From the NCBI RefSeq assembly GCF_002950945.1, contig NZ_CP012673.1, positions 1,612,001 to 1,676,000 of the forward strand: a stretch of 64,000 nt of DNA. The letters are read 5' to 3'. This DNA is from Sorangium cellulosum (lineage in GTDB: Bacteria > Myxococcota_A > Polyangia > Polyangiales > Polyangiaceae). A program made the position numbers and the translations under genes. The first letter of the stretch is position 1; each line of letters begins with the position of its first letter. The notes under the pieces are model-generated. The model worked only from the letters and a program-made list of their open reading frames with translations, did not search any database and had not been told where the DNA came from. Positions 1-8,411 of the stretch are shown here, piece after piece.

Positions 1-382
1 GCGCTTCCAGCGTGGCGTCGAGGTCGACGCCCTCGTCCGGCGGCGCGGTGCTCGCCAGGCTGGGCGGCGTGGCGGCGCCCTCGGCGGTGTCCTGCCGGCG
101 CACGTAGGTGAGCCAGTCGACCCCGCGCACGAGCTCCATGGTGAAGAACCACTCGCCTCCGCTGCCGATGAGGTCATGGAGCCGGACGAGGCTCGGGTGC
201 GCGATGTCCGCGAGCGCCCGGAACTCCTTCTTGAAGCGGTAGAGCGCCGAGGCGTCGACGCGCGCGAGCGTCTTCAGGGCGACCCGCTCGCCGCGCTCGC
301 GGTCGAGCGCCTCGTACACGATCCCGAAGCCACCTGCCCCGAGCCGCCGGAGGATCTGAAAGCGCTCGGGGAGTTGCGGCAT
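1..382 (-). CDS. Serine/threonine protein kinase, N-terminal part (runs off left edge)
   Basis: Only the first 127 codons are inside the window. They read as the start of a Hanks-type Ser/Thr kinase: after a short leader (MPQLPERFQILRRLG) comes the glycine-rich loop GAGGFGIVYEA, then the invariant lysine in VALKTLA and the hinge-like segment FFTMELVRGVDWLTYV. The chain then enters a Ser/Pro-rich insert. The start is the ATG at 382, just before the glycine loop as usual for this family. Such kinases phosphorylate cytoplasmic targets and are abundant in myxobacteria. The catalytic loop lies outside the window, so activity and downstream sensor domains cannot be judged. Confidence 0.85.
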   Translation of the reverse strand, partial: MPQLPERFQILRRLGAGGFGIVYEALDRERGERVALKTLARVDASALYRFKKEFRALADIAHPSLVRLHDLIGSGGEWFFTMELVRGVDWLTYVRRQDTAEGAATPPSLASTAPPDEGVDLDATLEA

Positions 383-549
383 GGGGGGCTGCGCGGCGGG
401 AGATCTCGTATCGCTATCGTACCGGCCGCGGCGCAGGGCGGCCACTCCGAAGCGGGCGCTCTTCGAGGTCGATTGACAATGCCCCGGCGGCTCCCGCATC
501 CTGACCCTCCCGCAGCGATCTCCGAGACCTTCGCCCGCAGGAAGATGCC

Positions 550-2346
550 ATGAGCACCGTTCTTCACCGTCTGGATGAGTGGGCCCGCGAGTCCCCCGAC
601 GCGCCGGCTCAGCGTTACAAGTCCCAGGGCGAATGGAGGACGCTGACCGCGCGCGACTTCCGCGACCGCGTCCACCACCTGGCGCTGTTCCTCGAGTCGA
701 AGGGCTTCGACGCGAGCCAGATCGGGGCGATCCTCTCGTACAACTGTCCTCCGTGGGTGCACGTCGATCTGGCGGCGCTGCTCGTCGGGGGCAAGTCGGC
801 GGGGCTCTACCCGAACTCCACCGCGAAAGACATCCAGTACATCATGACGCACACCGAGGCGACGCTGCTGTCGGTGCAGAACAAGGAGTATTTTCAGAAG
901 ATCTCCGGGGAGAAGGGCGAGTCCGCTGTCCCTGACAGCGTGCGGTGGATCCTTGTCTTCGACGGCGACACGTCGATCTCGCCGAAGGCGATCGCGTACG
1001 AGCAGGCGCTCGCCGAGGGCCGGGCGCTCGCGCAGCAGCCGGGCGCGAAGACGTACGCCGATTATCTCTCCAGGATCGACCCCAGGGCCGGAGCGTTCCT
1101 GATCTACACCTCGGGGACGACGGGCAATCCCAAGGGGGCGATGCTGTCGCACGACAACCTGGCCTACACGTCCGACCTGGTCGTGAAGTACTGGGGTCTG
1201 CCGTTCGCGCGCGGCTCGATGTTCTCGTTCCTCCCGCTCTGCCACGTCGCCGAGAAGCTGCAGAACGTGGGGGTCGGCACCACCCAGCGTTACACCGTCA
1301 ACTTCTGTTCGAAGTTCGAGAACGTCTCGACCGAGCTCCCCGACGTGCAGCCCACGCTGCTGCTCTGCGTGCCGCGGCTCTGGGAGAAGATGATGGAAGG
1401 GGTGATGGCGAAGGTGCGCGGCGGCAAGGGGGCCAAGAAGAAGCTCGCCGAGTGGGCGCTCGCGGTCGGCGCCCGCGTGGCGGAGGCGCGGTATGCGAAG
1501 CGCGCGCCGAGCCCGCTCGACGTGCTGCAGCTGAAGCTCGCCGACAAGCTCGTGCTGAACAAGGTGCGCGGGGCGCTCGGCCTGGGCAAGGCCGAGGTGC
1601 TCGCCTCGGGCGCGGCGGCGCTCGCGCCGCACATCGCGACGTGGTTCCGCGCGCTCGGCCTCGAGATCCTCGAGGATTTCGGCCAGACCGAGTCGACCGG
1701 CGTCATCTCCATGACCGAGCCTGGCGTCGAGAGCGCGGGCACCGTGGGCAAGCCCGTTCCGGGCGTCGAGTTCAAGCTGGCCGAGGACGGCGAGATCCTG
1801 ACGCGCGGCCGGCACGTGTTCGTGGGTTACTACAAGGACGAGGCGGCGACGCAGGCCACGCTCGAGGACGGCTGGCTGCACACGGGCGATCTGGGCGAGT
1901 GGAACGAGCGCGGGCAGCTCAAGATCCGCGGCCGCAAGAAGGAGATCCTGAAGACGTCGGGCGGCAAGATGATCGCGCCGCTCCCCATCGAGGAGAAGCT
2001 CAAGGCGGCCGAGATCATCAGCCAGGTGTGCATGGTGGGTGACGGCCGCAAGTACCTGTCCGCGCTGATCACCCTGACCGAGTCCAAGCTCGCCGAGCTG
2101 AAGGACCGGGGCATCCTGAACGGCGGCGCGGTGATCTCGAGCGCCGAGGTGGTCGGCCAGGTGAAGGCGCACGTCGACGCCCTGAACGCGGGCCTCGCGA
2201 GCTTCGAGCAGATCAAGAAGTTCGCGGTCATCGGGCGCGAGTTCTCGATCCAGGACGGCGAGATGACGCCGACCCTCAAGATGAAGCGCAACGTGATCGA
2301 GCACCGCTTCCGCGAGGTGATCGAGCAGCTCTACCCCGCCGATTGA
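550..2346 (+). CDS. Long-chain acyl-CoA synthetase (AMP-forming), FadD/ACSL type
   Basis: A 598-residue adenylate-forming enzyme that would activate long-chain fatty acids to acyl-CoA through an acyl-AMP intermediate, feeding beta-oxidation or lipid synthesis. The P-loop-like motif YTSGTTGNPKGAMLSHDNL lies near residue 190. The ATP-binding aromatic motif EDFGQTEST and the hinge region DGWLHTGDLGEW..GRKKEILKTSGGK follow in the order expected of the family. The C-terminal lysine-containing segment TPTLKMKRNVIEHRF is typical of ACSL/FadD15 enzymes. Length matches the family. The start at 550 is preceded by GCAGGAAGATGCC. It is monocistronic and ends at a strong hairpin shared with the convergent peroxiredoxin gene. 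Confidence 0.95.
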   Translation: MSTVLHRLDEWARESPDAPAQRYKSQGEWRTLTARDFRDRVHHLALFLESKGFDASQIGAILSYNCPPWVHVDLAALLVGGKSAGLYPNSTAKDIQYIMTHTEATLLSVQNKEYFQKISGEKGESAVPDSVRWILVFDGDTSISPKAIAYEQALAEGRALAQQPGAKTYADYLSRIDPRAGAFLIYTSGTTGNPKGAMLSHDNLAYTSDLVVKYWGLPFARGSMFSFLPLCHVAEKLQNVGVGTTQRYTVNFCSKFENVSTELPDVQPTLLLCVPRLWEKMMEGVMAKVRGGKGAKKKLAEWALAVGARVAEARYAKRAPSPLDVLQLKLADKLVLNKVRGALGLGKAEVLASGAAALAPHIATWFRALGLEILEDFGQTESTGVISMTEPGVESAGTVGKPVPGVEFKLAEDGEILTRGRHVFVGYYKDEAATQATLEDGWLHTGDLGEWNERGQLKIRGRKKEILKTSGGKMIAPLPIEEKLKAAEIISQVCMVGDGRKYLSALITLTESKLAELKDRGILNGGAVISSAEVVGQVKAHVDALNAGLASFEQIKKFAVIGREFSIQDGEMTPTLKMKRNVIEHRFREVIEQLYPAD

Positions 2347-2365
2347 GAGAGTGGATGGAACGGCG

Positions 2366-2411
2366 AGGCGCCGGGAGAAGAGGGGATCTCCCGGCGCCCT
2401 GGCGTTTTGTC
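2366..2411. terminator. Bidirectional rho-independent-type terminator hairpin
   Basis: A perfect 12-bp stem GGCGCCGGGAGA / TCTCCCGGCGCC (2367-2378 with 2387-2398) has an 8-nt loop and is followed by CTGGCGTTTTGT. It lies between the convergent acyl-CoA synthetase and peroxiredoxin genes and probably ends transcription from the left. The T tract is modest. Confidence 0.7.
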
Positions 2412-2446
2412 TCGTGGATGAGGATGACCTGGTCCGCTATCGCGGG

Positions 2447-3169
2447 TCAGGACTTCGCGAGGTAGGCCTCGAGATCGTCGGCGCCGCCGATGTGCTGGCC
2501 GTCGATGAAGACCTGCGGCGTGCTCGACTTGCCGCTCACCGCGCGCAGCCGGCGCGGCGAGGCGGGGACCTCCTCGTAGGCCAGCTTCCGCTCCTCGAGC
2601 AGGCGCTTCGCCTTGGTGCAGTAGCCACAGCCCGGCTTCGTGAACAGGAGGATGTCGTGCGGCGCCTTCGACTCCGGATCGAGGTGCTTCAGCATGGTGT
2701 CGGCGTCCGAGACCTGGAAGGGGTCGCCCTCCACCTCGGGCTCGATGAACATCTTCTTGATCACGCCGTCGTCGACCAGCATCGAGTAGCGCCACGAGCG
2801 CTTGCCGAACCCGAGGCTCGCCTTGTCGACGAGCATCCCCATCTTCTCGGAGAACTCGCCGTTGCCGTCGGGCAGGAACAGGATCTTCTCGGCGTTCTGG
2901 TTCTTCGCCCACTCGTCCATCACGAACGCGTCGTTCACGGACACACACGCGATCGTGTCCACGCCGCGGCGCTTGAACTCGTCCGCGAGCTCGTTGTAGC
3001 GGGGCACGTGGGCGCTCGAGCAGGTCGGCGTGAAGGCGCCCGGCAGCGCGAACACCACCACCTTCTTCCCCGCGAACACCTCCTTGGTGGTCACGTCCTT
3101 CCACTGACCGTCGACGCGCGTACGAAACGTGACTTCGGGAACGCGCTGCCCTTCGAGGTTCTTCAACAT
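2447..3169 (-). CDS. Peroxiredoxin-glutaredoxin hybrid (Prx5/PGdx type)
   Basis: A 240-residue fusion of an atypical Prx5-type peroxiredoxin and a glutaredoxin, as in Haemophilus PGdx. It would reduce hydrogen peroxide and alkyl hydroperoxides using glutathione, with its own glutaredoxin domain recycling the peroxidatic cysteine. The Prx domain (about residues 1-160) has the signature [17 protein letters not shown] with peroxidatic Cys50. The glutaredoxin domain (about 168-240) has [20 protein letters not shown] with the CGYC active site and the later [13 protein letters not shown] (cis-Pro and GSH-binding). I chose the ATG at 3169 rather than an upstream in-frame ATG at 3205 because GGAGGAG sits at correct spacing before it. 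Cytoplasmic, monocistronic. Confidence 0.94.
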   Translation of the reverse strand: MLKNLEGQRVPEVTFRTRVDGQWKDVTTKEVFAGKKVVVFALPGAFTPTCSSAHVPRYNELADEFKRRGVDTIACVSVNDAFVMDEWAKNQNAEKILFLPDGNGEFSEKMGMLVDKASLGFGKRSWRYSMLVDDGVIKKMFIEPEVEGDPFQVSDADTMLKHLDPESKAPHDILLFTKPGCGYCTKAKRLLEERKLAYEEVPASPRRLRAVSGKSSTPQVFIDGQHIGGADDLEAYLAKS

Positions 3170-3395
3170 GACTGTCCTGCTCCTCCGGTGCTCTCGTCGT
3201 TGCAATCGGGAACGGCAAACTTCGCTGCGATGCTCGCGCGGCGCCCCGACGGGGCCGCCGCAGCCGGCGAGAACTTAGCCCCGCGCCTCCGGGCCGGCCA
3301 GCCGTCCCGCGTCGTTCCTGCACACGCCGAGGGAGCGCGAGGGCGCCGGCGCGGCGGGCTGTGCAGGCACCCGGGGGCGACGGGGCAGCCCGGGC

Positions 3396-4052
3396 TCAGG
3401 AAATCCCCGGCTTGTAGCCTCTGAGAAACGCGATCGGCATCAACGCCGTCGGGTGCCGGTCGATCTCGGCCACCCCGGAGAACCCCGCGCCGGTGAGCTC
3501 CGCGGGGAGGCGGTCCGCGAGGTTGTCGGCGAGGTGCTCGAACCGGCGGAGCACCCACACGAACGCGCGGCCCGGAGCGCCGCCCGGCGCGACGAAGTCG
3601 GCCAGCAGCAGCGCGCCGCCGGGGCGGAGCACACGCAGGATCTCCCGCGCGGCCCGGCGCTTGTCGTCCAGCGCGAGGTGGTGGAACATGAGGCTCGACG
3701 TCACGCGGTCGAAGGTGCCGTCCGGGTACGGCAGCGACCAGGCCATGGCGCGCTCGAAGCGCACGCCCGCGCCGGCGCGGGCGGCCTTGTCGCGGGCGAT
3801 CGCGAGGACCTCGTCGTCGCCGTCGATCGCGTGCACCTCCACGCCGGGCTGGCGCTGCTGCGCGCGCAGCGCGAACGTGCCGGTGCCGCAGCCGACGTCC
3901 AGCATCCGCTGGCCGGGGGCGAGCTGCGCGTGCTCGACCATCCGGCCCCTGAAGGTGTCCTCGCGGGTCAGCAGGCGGAACACGGGATCGTAGAAGCGCG
4001 TCAGGACGGCAGGGCCGAGGGCGTGGATGTACCGGTGGCTGGTCGCATTCAT
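3396..4052 (-). CDS. Class I SAM-dependent methyltransferase
   Basis: A 218-residue methyltransferase of the Methyltransf_11/UbiE-like class. The SAM-binding motif I is MLDVGCGTGTFA (Asp52 to Gly58). The acidic motif II is VHAIDGDDEVLAIA, and motif IV/post-motif is the stretch around LLLADFVAPGG. The N-terminus (SHRYIHALG..LTRFYDPVFRLL) resembles small-molecule or quinone-type methyltransferases, but the substrate cannot be named. The ATG at 4052 is preceded by AAGGAGG at ideal spacing. A longer in-frame extension to 4268 lacks a ribosome site and was not used. Monocistronic. Confidence 0.9.
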   Translation of the reverse strand: MNATSHRYIHALGPAVLTRFYDPVFRLLTREDTFRGRMVEHAQLAPGQRMLDVGCGTGTFALRAQQRQPGVEVHAIDGDDEVLAIARDKAARAGAGVRFERAMAWSLPYPDGTFDRVTSSLMFHHLALDDKRRAAREILRVLRPGGALLLADFVAPGGAPGRAFVWVLRRFEHLADNLADRLPAELTGAGFSGVAEIDRHPTALMPIAFLRGYKPGIS

Positions 4053-4682
4053 GAGAGGTCCTCCTTGGGGGCGCCTTTCCGGGGCTGACGCACCGAGCGC
4101 GGGGCCATTACACCTCCATGACGGGCAGTACACGCGGCCAGCCCGCCGGATCGACGCCTGGCCCGGGGACGGCACAACGGGGGCGGACGGCAGCGCCGCG
4201 TTGCGGGAGCGCGTGAAAATTACGCCGGGGCTGCATGGCCACCGGCAGGGGAGCGTGACCCACCGCAACGGCGCAGCCAGGGCCCTCTGTCAGGGAGGCC
4301 CTCCGTGAGGAGAGGTTCTCTGTGATGGGCGTCCCTCCGTCGAGACAGACCCTCACCACACCCTCTGCGACACAGGATGGCAGGCAGGCGCGGGGCGAGG
4401 CCCCCGGGCGCGGGACGTGAACGCCATGAGCGCCGGGCCGATGAGCTCGGGGCCCGCCTCGCGCATCAAGCCACCTCGCCGATAAAGCAGCTCCGAATGA
4501 GGCAGAACGCTACAGCGCGACGGCCCCGACCAGCGCAGCCCGAAGCGCGCTTCCAGCCCTGGATCTCCATGAGGGTTTGCCCGATAGACAACATGGGGAA
4601 ATGCCGTGTTGCGCTCGCGAAATCGGAGGATCTCGCCGCGCCGCCGTCTTGCTGGGAGCGTCCCTGTCGCTATAGTCGCGCA
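4053..4682. other. Non-coding interval between divergent genes
   Basis: About 630 bp separate the divergent methyltransferase and MBL-fold genes. I see no convincing gene. It contains short GC-rich inverted segments around 4285-4350 (runs of CCCTC/GAGGG) and a somewhat AT-richer stretch at 4585-4610 that could hold a promoter for the rightward gene. No motif is clear enough to name. Confidence 0.4.
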
Positions 4683-5840
4683 ATGGACGTTATGGATGCG
4701 ACGGTCGAGACACCGCCGGGGTTCGAGGCCCTCACCGAGATCGGCGACGCCTGGTCCATCGCGCAGCCCGGGCTGCGCGCCCGCGCAGTCCGCGAGCGCG
4801 CGCCGTTCTTGCGGGAGCGCCTCGAGGCCACGAAGCCCGTCGTCGCGGTGAGGACCTTCGATACGATGCAGCTCTCCTACCCGACGCGTTATGCGTTCTG
4901 GGGAGCGGCGATCGTGCCGTCTCCGTTCGCCATCATGACACAGCGGGTGTTCCTGGTTCAGTTCTATCAGGCCGGGAAGCTGAAGAACCTGCTGTTCAAC
5001 CCCACGGACCCCGAGGGCGCCCTGCGCGCGCCGTACCTCGAGCGGCTGCGCGCGCGCCACCCGATCCTGTCGCGCCTCAGCACCCGCATCTTCGCCCCGC
5101 TCACGTCGCAGCTCCGGAAGGTCGGGGTCGCGCCGGAGCAGATCGATTACATCGCCTACGACCACTTCCATCTCCAGGACCTGCGCAAGCACCTGGGCAC
5201 CCACGGCAGCCCGGAGCCGGTCACCTTCCCGTCGGCCGAGCTCATCGCCCAGAAGCAGGAGTGGGAGGCCTGGGACGCGCTCCACCCGCTCCAGTCGCCG
5301 TTCTACGTGCGCGACGGCAAGCGCGGCGTGCTCGAGAACCGGGTGCGCCTCATCGACGGCGACGTCCTGCTCGGCGACGGCGTGATGCTGGTCAGGACGC
5401 CGGGGCACAGCACCGGCAACCAGACGCTGTTCCTCCACACGGAGCGAGGCCTCGTCGGCGTCAGCGAGAACGGGGTCTCGGCGGACAACTGGTCGCCCCG
5501 CGAGAGCAAGATCCCGGGCGTCGCCAAGCGGTGCAAGGACCAGGACCTCGACGTGCTCTTGAACCTCGACACGCCCGAGTCCGGCGCGGATCAGTACACC
5601 TCGATGCTCCTGGAGCGGGCCATGGTGGATCCGGTCCCGGAGCGGCCCGAGTTCGTCCAGATGGTGACCGGCTTCGAGGTGACCCGGTCGATGCTGGCGC
5701 CCGGGATCTCGCCCACGTACTACTTCGGCGGCTTCAGCGTGGGGTCGCTCTGGACCGGACCGGCGCGCGCGGCGGCGAACGCGGCCGCGCCCCACGCCCC
5801 GGGCTGGGGCGGCGGCGAGCTCGTCGGGGGTGCCGCGTAA
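4683..5840 (+). CDS. MBL-fold metallohydrolase-like protein with divergent metal motif
   Basis: A 385-residue protein with recognisable but altered metallo-beta-lactamase-fold motifs. The usual HxHxDH is represented by H161-F-H163-L-Q-D166, preceded by IDYIAYDHF. The third metal-ligand motif is TPGHSTGNQTLFL (His242), followed by SENGVSADNWSP where hydrolases normally carry an SGD segment. The protein is longer than most MBL hydrolases, with about 150 residues before the metal motif. No signal peptide is seen, so it is probably cytoplasmic. The ATG at 4683 follows an AT-containing stretch. The open frame continues upstream but that part is not protein-like. The substrate is unknown; whether two metals bind is uncertain because the final His of the motif is missing. 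Confidence 0.75.
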   Translation: MDVMDATVETPPGFEALTEIGDAWSIAQPGLRARAVRERAPFLRERLEATKPVVAVRTFDTMQLSYPTRYAFWGAAIVPSPFAIMTQRVFLVQFYQAGKLKNLLFNPTDPEGALRAPYLERLRARHPILSRLSTRIFAPLTSQLRKVGVAPEQIDYIAYDHFHLQDLRKHLGTHGSPEPVTFPSAELIAQKQEWEAWDALHPLQSPFYVRDGKRGVLENRVRLIDGDVLLGDGVMLVRTPGHSTGNQTLFLHTERGLVGVSENGVSADNWSPRESKIPGVAKRCKDQDLDVLLNLDTPESGADQYTSMLLERAMVDPVPERPEFVQMVTGFEVTRSMLAPGISPTYYFGGFSVGSLWTGPARAAANAAAPHAPGWGGGELVGGAA

Positions 5841-5925
5841 CGTCGGCCGGCGTCCGCGCAGGCCGGCGCCCGCTGCGCGCGGCGGGAGCGCCGCCGCGGT
5901 CGGTCGTCCGCTGCGCGCGGCGGGA

Positions 5926-6363
5926 TCAGGTCGCGCCGGGTTTCTCTCGCTCGACGAACATCCACCGGTGGCCTTCGAGGTCCTCGGCGCGGTAACGCCG
6001 GCCCGGAGGGCCGTTCTCCGGCGCGGACAGGATCGTCGCGCCGGCGCCCTTCGCGCGCTCGTAATGCTGGTCGATATCGTCGACCACCACGAGGACGCCG
6101 TCGATGATCCACGGCACCGAGGCCCATTTGCGGGCGCGGTCGCAGTGCTCCCGGTGCCGCCGCGGGCTCTCGTAGTCAGGAGAGGGCGTCGCCAGCATGA
6201 TGAGGCCGTCGCCGGCCTCCATCTCGGCGTGCGCGAGGCTCCCGTCGAGCCCCATGATGCGCGTGCGCTCGCGGAAGCCGAACGCCGCCGCGAGCCACTC
6301 GAGCGCGGCGAAGCCGTCCTGGTATGCGAGCATCGGGACGACGCCAGGGATCGTTTTGGTCAT
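5926..6363 (-). CDS. VOC-family (glyoxalase/PhnB-like) protein
   Basis: A 145-residue single vicinal-oxygen-chelate domain. It begins TIPGVVPMLAYQDGFAALEWLAAAFGF and ends RRYRAEDLEGHRWMFVE, the start and end signatures of PhnB/glyoxalase-like VOC proteins. The middle, LAHAEMEAGDGLIML, gives the expected metal-proximal region. Such proteins range from dioxygenases to antibiotic-binding and resistance proteins; the substrate cannot be told. The ATG at 6363 has GGAGGT just upstream. It is convergent with the MBL gene and downstream of the nucleotidyltransferase gene on the same strand, but about 190 bp away, so probably separately transcribed. Confidence 0.85.
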   Translation of the reverse strand: MTKTIPGVVPMLAYQDGFAALEWLAAAFGFRERTRIMGLDGSLAHAEMEAGDGLIMLATPSPDYESPRRHREHCDRARKWASVPWIIDGVLVVVDDIDQHYERAKGAGATILSAPENGPPGRRYRAEDLEGHRWMFVEREKPGAT

Positions 6364-6469
6364 GAGGTACCTCCGGCCGCACACGGGCGGCCGCAAGGAT
6401 ACCAGGAAATCGTGTCCGGGTCGGAGAACGCCGACGCGCCGCGGCGATCCGTCCGCGGCGGGCGGTCGC

Positions 6470-6586
6470 GGCCGTCATGCGGCGGCCTCGAAGCCCGGCA
6501 GCGGACGCGGCCGTCGCGCGGCGGCGCGCAGCCGTCGCGCGGCGTCGCGGCCGTCACGCGGCGCCCTCGAAGCCCGGCAGCGGGTC
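6470..6586. repeat. Imperfect direct repeat of the nucleotidyltransferase 3' end
   Basis: A segment of about 34 bp containing CCTCGAAGCCCGGCAGCGG occurs at roughly 6470-6503 and again at roughly 6551-6585, separated by CGCGGCCGTCGCGCGG-type repeats. The right copy is the terminal codons of the nucleotidyltransferase gene (PGFEGAA, stop). The left copy is outside the gene, so the gene end has been partly duplicated. Confidence 0.6.
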
Positions 6587-7390
6587 GTAGTCCTGGTCGG
6601 GATCGTCCTCCTCGCCGGGCTCCGGGCAGGCCGGCGCGTCGTCGGCCCCGGCGCCGTCCTCGAGCAGGCCGTCGAACGGCCCCGGGGGCGGCTCGTCCTC
6701 GTCGGCCTCGAGCAGCGCGTCCATCCCCTCGACCTCGCCGGTCTCGAGGTAGCGCTGCCACGCCTCCCGGTGATCCCGGGCGCACAGCGCCTCGACCGCG
6801 GCGATGCCCAGCCGCACGATGGGCTTGCCGTCGGTGCTGCTGCGGGGCCGGAGCCGTAGCTCGCGCGGGGCGTACACGGTCAGCTCGATCGGCGCGGCGT
6901 CCGCCACGTGGTAGTGGACGTACTCCCGGAACTGGCCGCCTTTCTGGAGGGTGACGAGCTCCCGGTCGAAGGTCCACGCGAGCGCCCGGAGGTGCTGCTC
7001 GAGCGCCTCCTCGTTCGCGGGGAACACGTGCAGATCGATGTCGCTGCCCCGGCGGATGTGGCCGGTGGACACCGAGCCGATCAGCCGCGGCGAGAACGGC
7101 GCGAGCGCGCGCAGCGCCTCCAGCGCCACGATGCGCAGCGCGAACAGGCGGCGCGCGCGCTGGCTCCCCTCGGCGCGCTCCGCGAAGAGGAGCAGCGCTT
7201 CGCGGATCTCCCCGTTCGAGGGCAGGTCCGCGGGCCGGTAGCGCGCCCGCCGGCCGTCGATCTGGCCGAGGATCCGCTTCGCGGCCATGCGCTTGGCCGT
7301 GAAGTACTGGTCCACGCCCTCCTCGTACATGAGGCGGGCGGCCTCCGCGGCGATGCGGGCCCGCAGCCCGCCGAAGCGCTCGGCGCTCAT
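6554..7390 (-). CDS. Pol-beta-superfamily nucleotidyltransferase
   Basis: A 278-residue protein whose centre carries the nucleotidyltransferase signature IGSVSTGHIRRGSDIDLHVFP (GS followed by DxD), with a possible third acidic residue in APIELTVYAP. The N-terminus (RLMYEEGVDQYFTAKRMAAKRILG) is helical. The last about 50 residues are a low-complexity acidic tail (ADEDEPPPGPFDG..EEDDPDQDYDP). It would transfer a nucleotidyl group to a protein, RNA or small molecule; the target is unknown. Its ATG overlaps the stop of the HTH gene by 4 bp (ATGA), so the two are translationally coupled, and the HD gene lies just before. Part of its 3' end appears again at 6470-6503. Confidence 0.85.
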   Translation of the reverse strand: MSAERFGGLRARIAAEAARLMYEEGVDQYFTAKRMAAKRILGQIDGRRARYRPADLPSNGEIREALLLFAERAEGSQRARRLFALRIVALEALRALAPFSPRLIGSVSTGHIRRGSDIDLHVFPANEEALEQHLRALAWTFDRELVTLQKGGQFREYVHYHVADAAPIELTVYAPRELRLRPRSSTDGKPIVRLGIAAVEALCARDHREAWQRYLETGEVEGMDALLEADEDEPPPGPFDGLLEDGAGADDAPACPEPGEEDDPDQDYDPLPGFEGAA

Positions 7391-7821
7391 GGCGACACCG
7401 GCGCCGTCCGCGCGGCGCGCGTGCGTGCCGGCGGGGCGGCGGCCGCGGGGGCGCGCGCCGGCAGCGCGGCGACCGTGGGCTCGAGGGCCCGCCGGAGCCG
7501 GAGCATCGCGCCGCCGACCCGCTGGCCGCCCCGCGGCGCTCCGAACAGGCGCTTCTGCACCACCTGCTGCGCCACGCCGAGGCGGCGCGCGATCTCGCCC
7601 TGCGAGAGGCCGTCGAAGAAGTAGGCCTCGACGACCTCGCGCTGCTTCGCCGTCAGCGCGGTCGCGACGGCGGCGCGCACCGCGTCGCAGAGCCGCGCGC
7701 GCCCCGGCGCCTCGGGCTCGCGGCCCCAGAGGCGGCGGTCGCGGCCCCAGCGGTCGGCGTCGCCGCAGAGGACCTCCCGGCGGGCCTTGCGCTCACGCGA
7801 GCCGCTCCTTGTGCAGGTCAT
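7387..7821 (-). CDS. Sigma-70 region 4-like helix-turn-helix protein
   Basis: A small basic protein (about 144 residues from the ATG at 7821) with a clear region-4-type HTH: ALTAKQREVVEAYFFDGLSQ followed by GEIARRLGVAQQVVQKRLFG. It lacks region 2, so it is not a complete sigma factor. It may be a DNA- or RNA-binding regulator. The C-terminus is Ala/Pro/Arg-rich. It overlaps the upstream HD gene by about 29 bp and the downstream nucleotidyltransferase gene by 4 bp. The open frame extends to 7869 but that would deepen the overlap. The start is uncertain because AAGGAGCGG lies inside the overlap rather than before the chosen ATG. Confidence 0.75.
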   Translation of the reverse strand: MTCTRSGSRERKARREVLCGDADRWGRDRRLWGREPEAPGRARLCDAVRAAVATALTAKQREVVEAYFFDGLSQGEIARRLGVAQQVVQKRLFGAPRGGQRVGGAMLRLRRALEPTVAALPARAPAAAAPPARTRAARTAPVSP

Positions 7822-8290
7822 CGCGGTAGGCGGGCTCGCCGCCGATGGAGAGCAGGGTCCAGTCCGCACCGTCGAGCAGGATCGTCACGGCGGCCTCGGG
7901 GCTCGTCACGACGGCGGCGGGCGAGCGGCCGCCGAGGTCCCAGCGCCGCAGCCGCCCGAGGTCCGCGAGGGCCCTGGTCCCGCGGAGGCGCCGCTTCGTC
8001 GGCCCGGGCGCGCGGAGCAGGTGGAGGTGGTGCCGCACGAGCCAGAGCACGCGCGGGCAGACGACGTCGGCGAGCGCGTCGGCGCCCTCCTCGGCGTGGT
8101 CGGCTCCCGCGAACGCCTTGCCCACGTCGTGGAGCAGGGCCGCGGCCCAGAGCGTGCGATCGGCCGTCTCGCGGCGGGCCAAGTCGAAGACCTGCAGGGA
8201 ATGGAAGAGCGCGTCCCCCTCGGGATGCCAGCGCGGATCCTGCGGCACGCCGTCGAGGGGGAGGAGAAGATCGAGGAGCTCCTGGTGCAT
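7793..8290 (-). CDS. HD-domain phosphohydrolase, similar to the HD module of CCA-adding enzymes
   Basis: A 165-residue HD protein. The segments QDPRWHPEGDALFHSLQVFDLA and LWAAALLHDVGKAFAG resemble the HD domain of multifunctional tRNA CCA-adding enzymes, with metal ligands His22/His30, His54-Asp55 and later histidines in LVRHHLHLL. HD proteins of this kind hydrolyse 2',3'-cyclic or other phosphoesters. It is first in a three-gene overlapping set (HD, HTH, nucleotidyltransferase), which suggests a shared nucleotide or RNA-end chemistry. No strong ribosome site precedes the ATG at 8290. Function on tRNA is an inference from family resemblance only. Confidence 0.82.
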   Translation of the reverse strand: MHQELLDLLLPLDGVPQDPRWHPEGDALFHSLQVFDLARRETADRTLWAAALLHDVGKAFAGADHAEEGADALADVVCPRVLWLVRHHLHLLRAPGPTKRRLRGTRALADLGRLRRWDLGGRSPAAVVTSPEAAVTILLDGADWTLLSIGGEPAYRDDLHKERLA

Positions 8291-8411
8291 GGGGGTGGGG
8301 GCGGTTGGGCCACCCGCGGGCTGCGGGCGAGCGGTGCCCCTTCACCCTGGGGCGCGGCCACACCCACCGGCAAGCCGCCCCCGGGGAGGCAGCAGTGTAC
8401 CGCGGGGCGGG

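Noticed and set aside
274..2304. Long open frame on the minus strand opposite the acyl-CoA synthetase
   Set aside because: It is rich in Arg/His/Leu/Asp and has no domain signature. It is the antisense shadow of a high-GC gene whose third codon positions are nearly all G or C.
7822..7869. Longer start for the HTH protein
   Set aside because: Using 7869 would increase the overlap with the HD gene to about 77 bp and adds a Ser/Pro-rich stretch without similarity to the HTH family.
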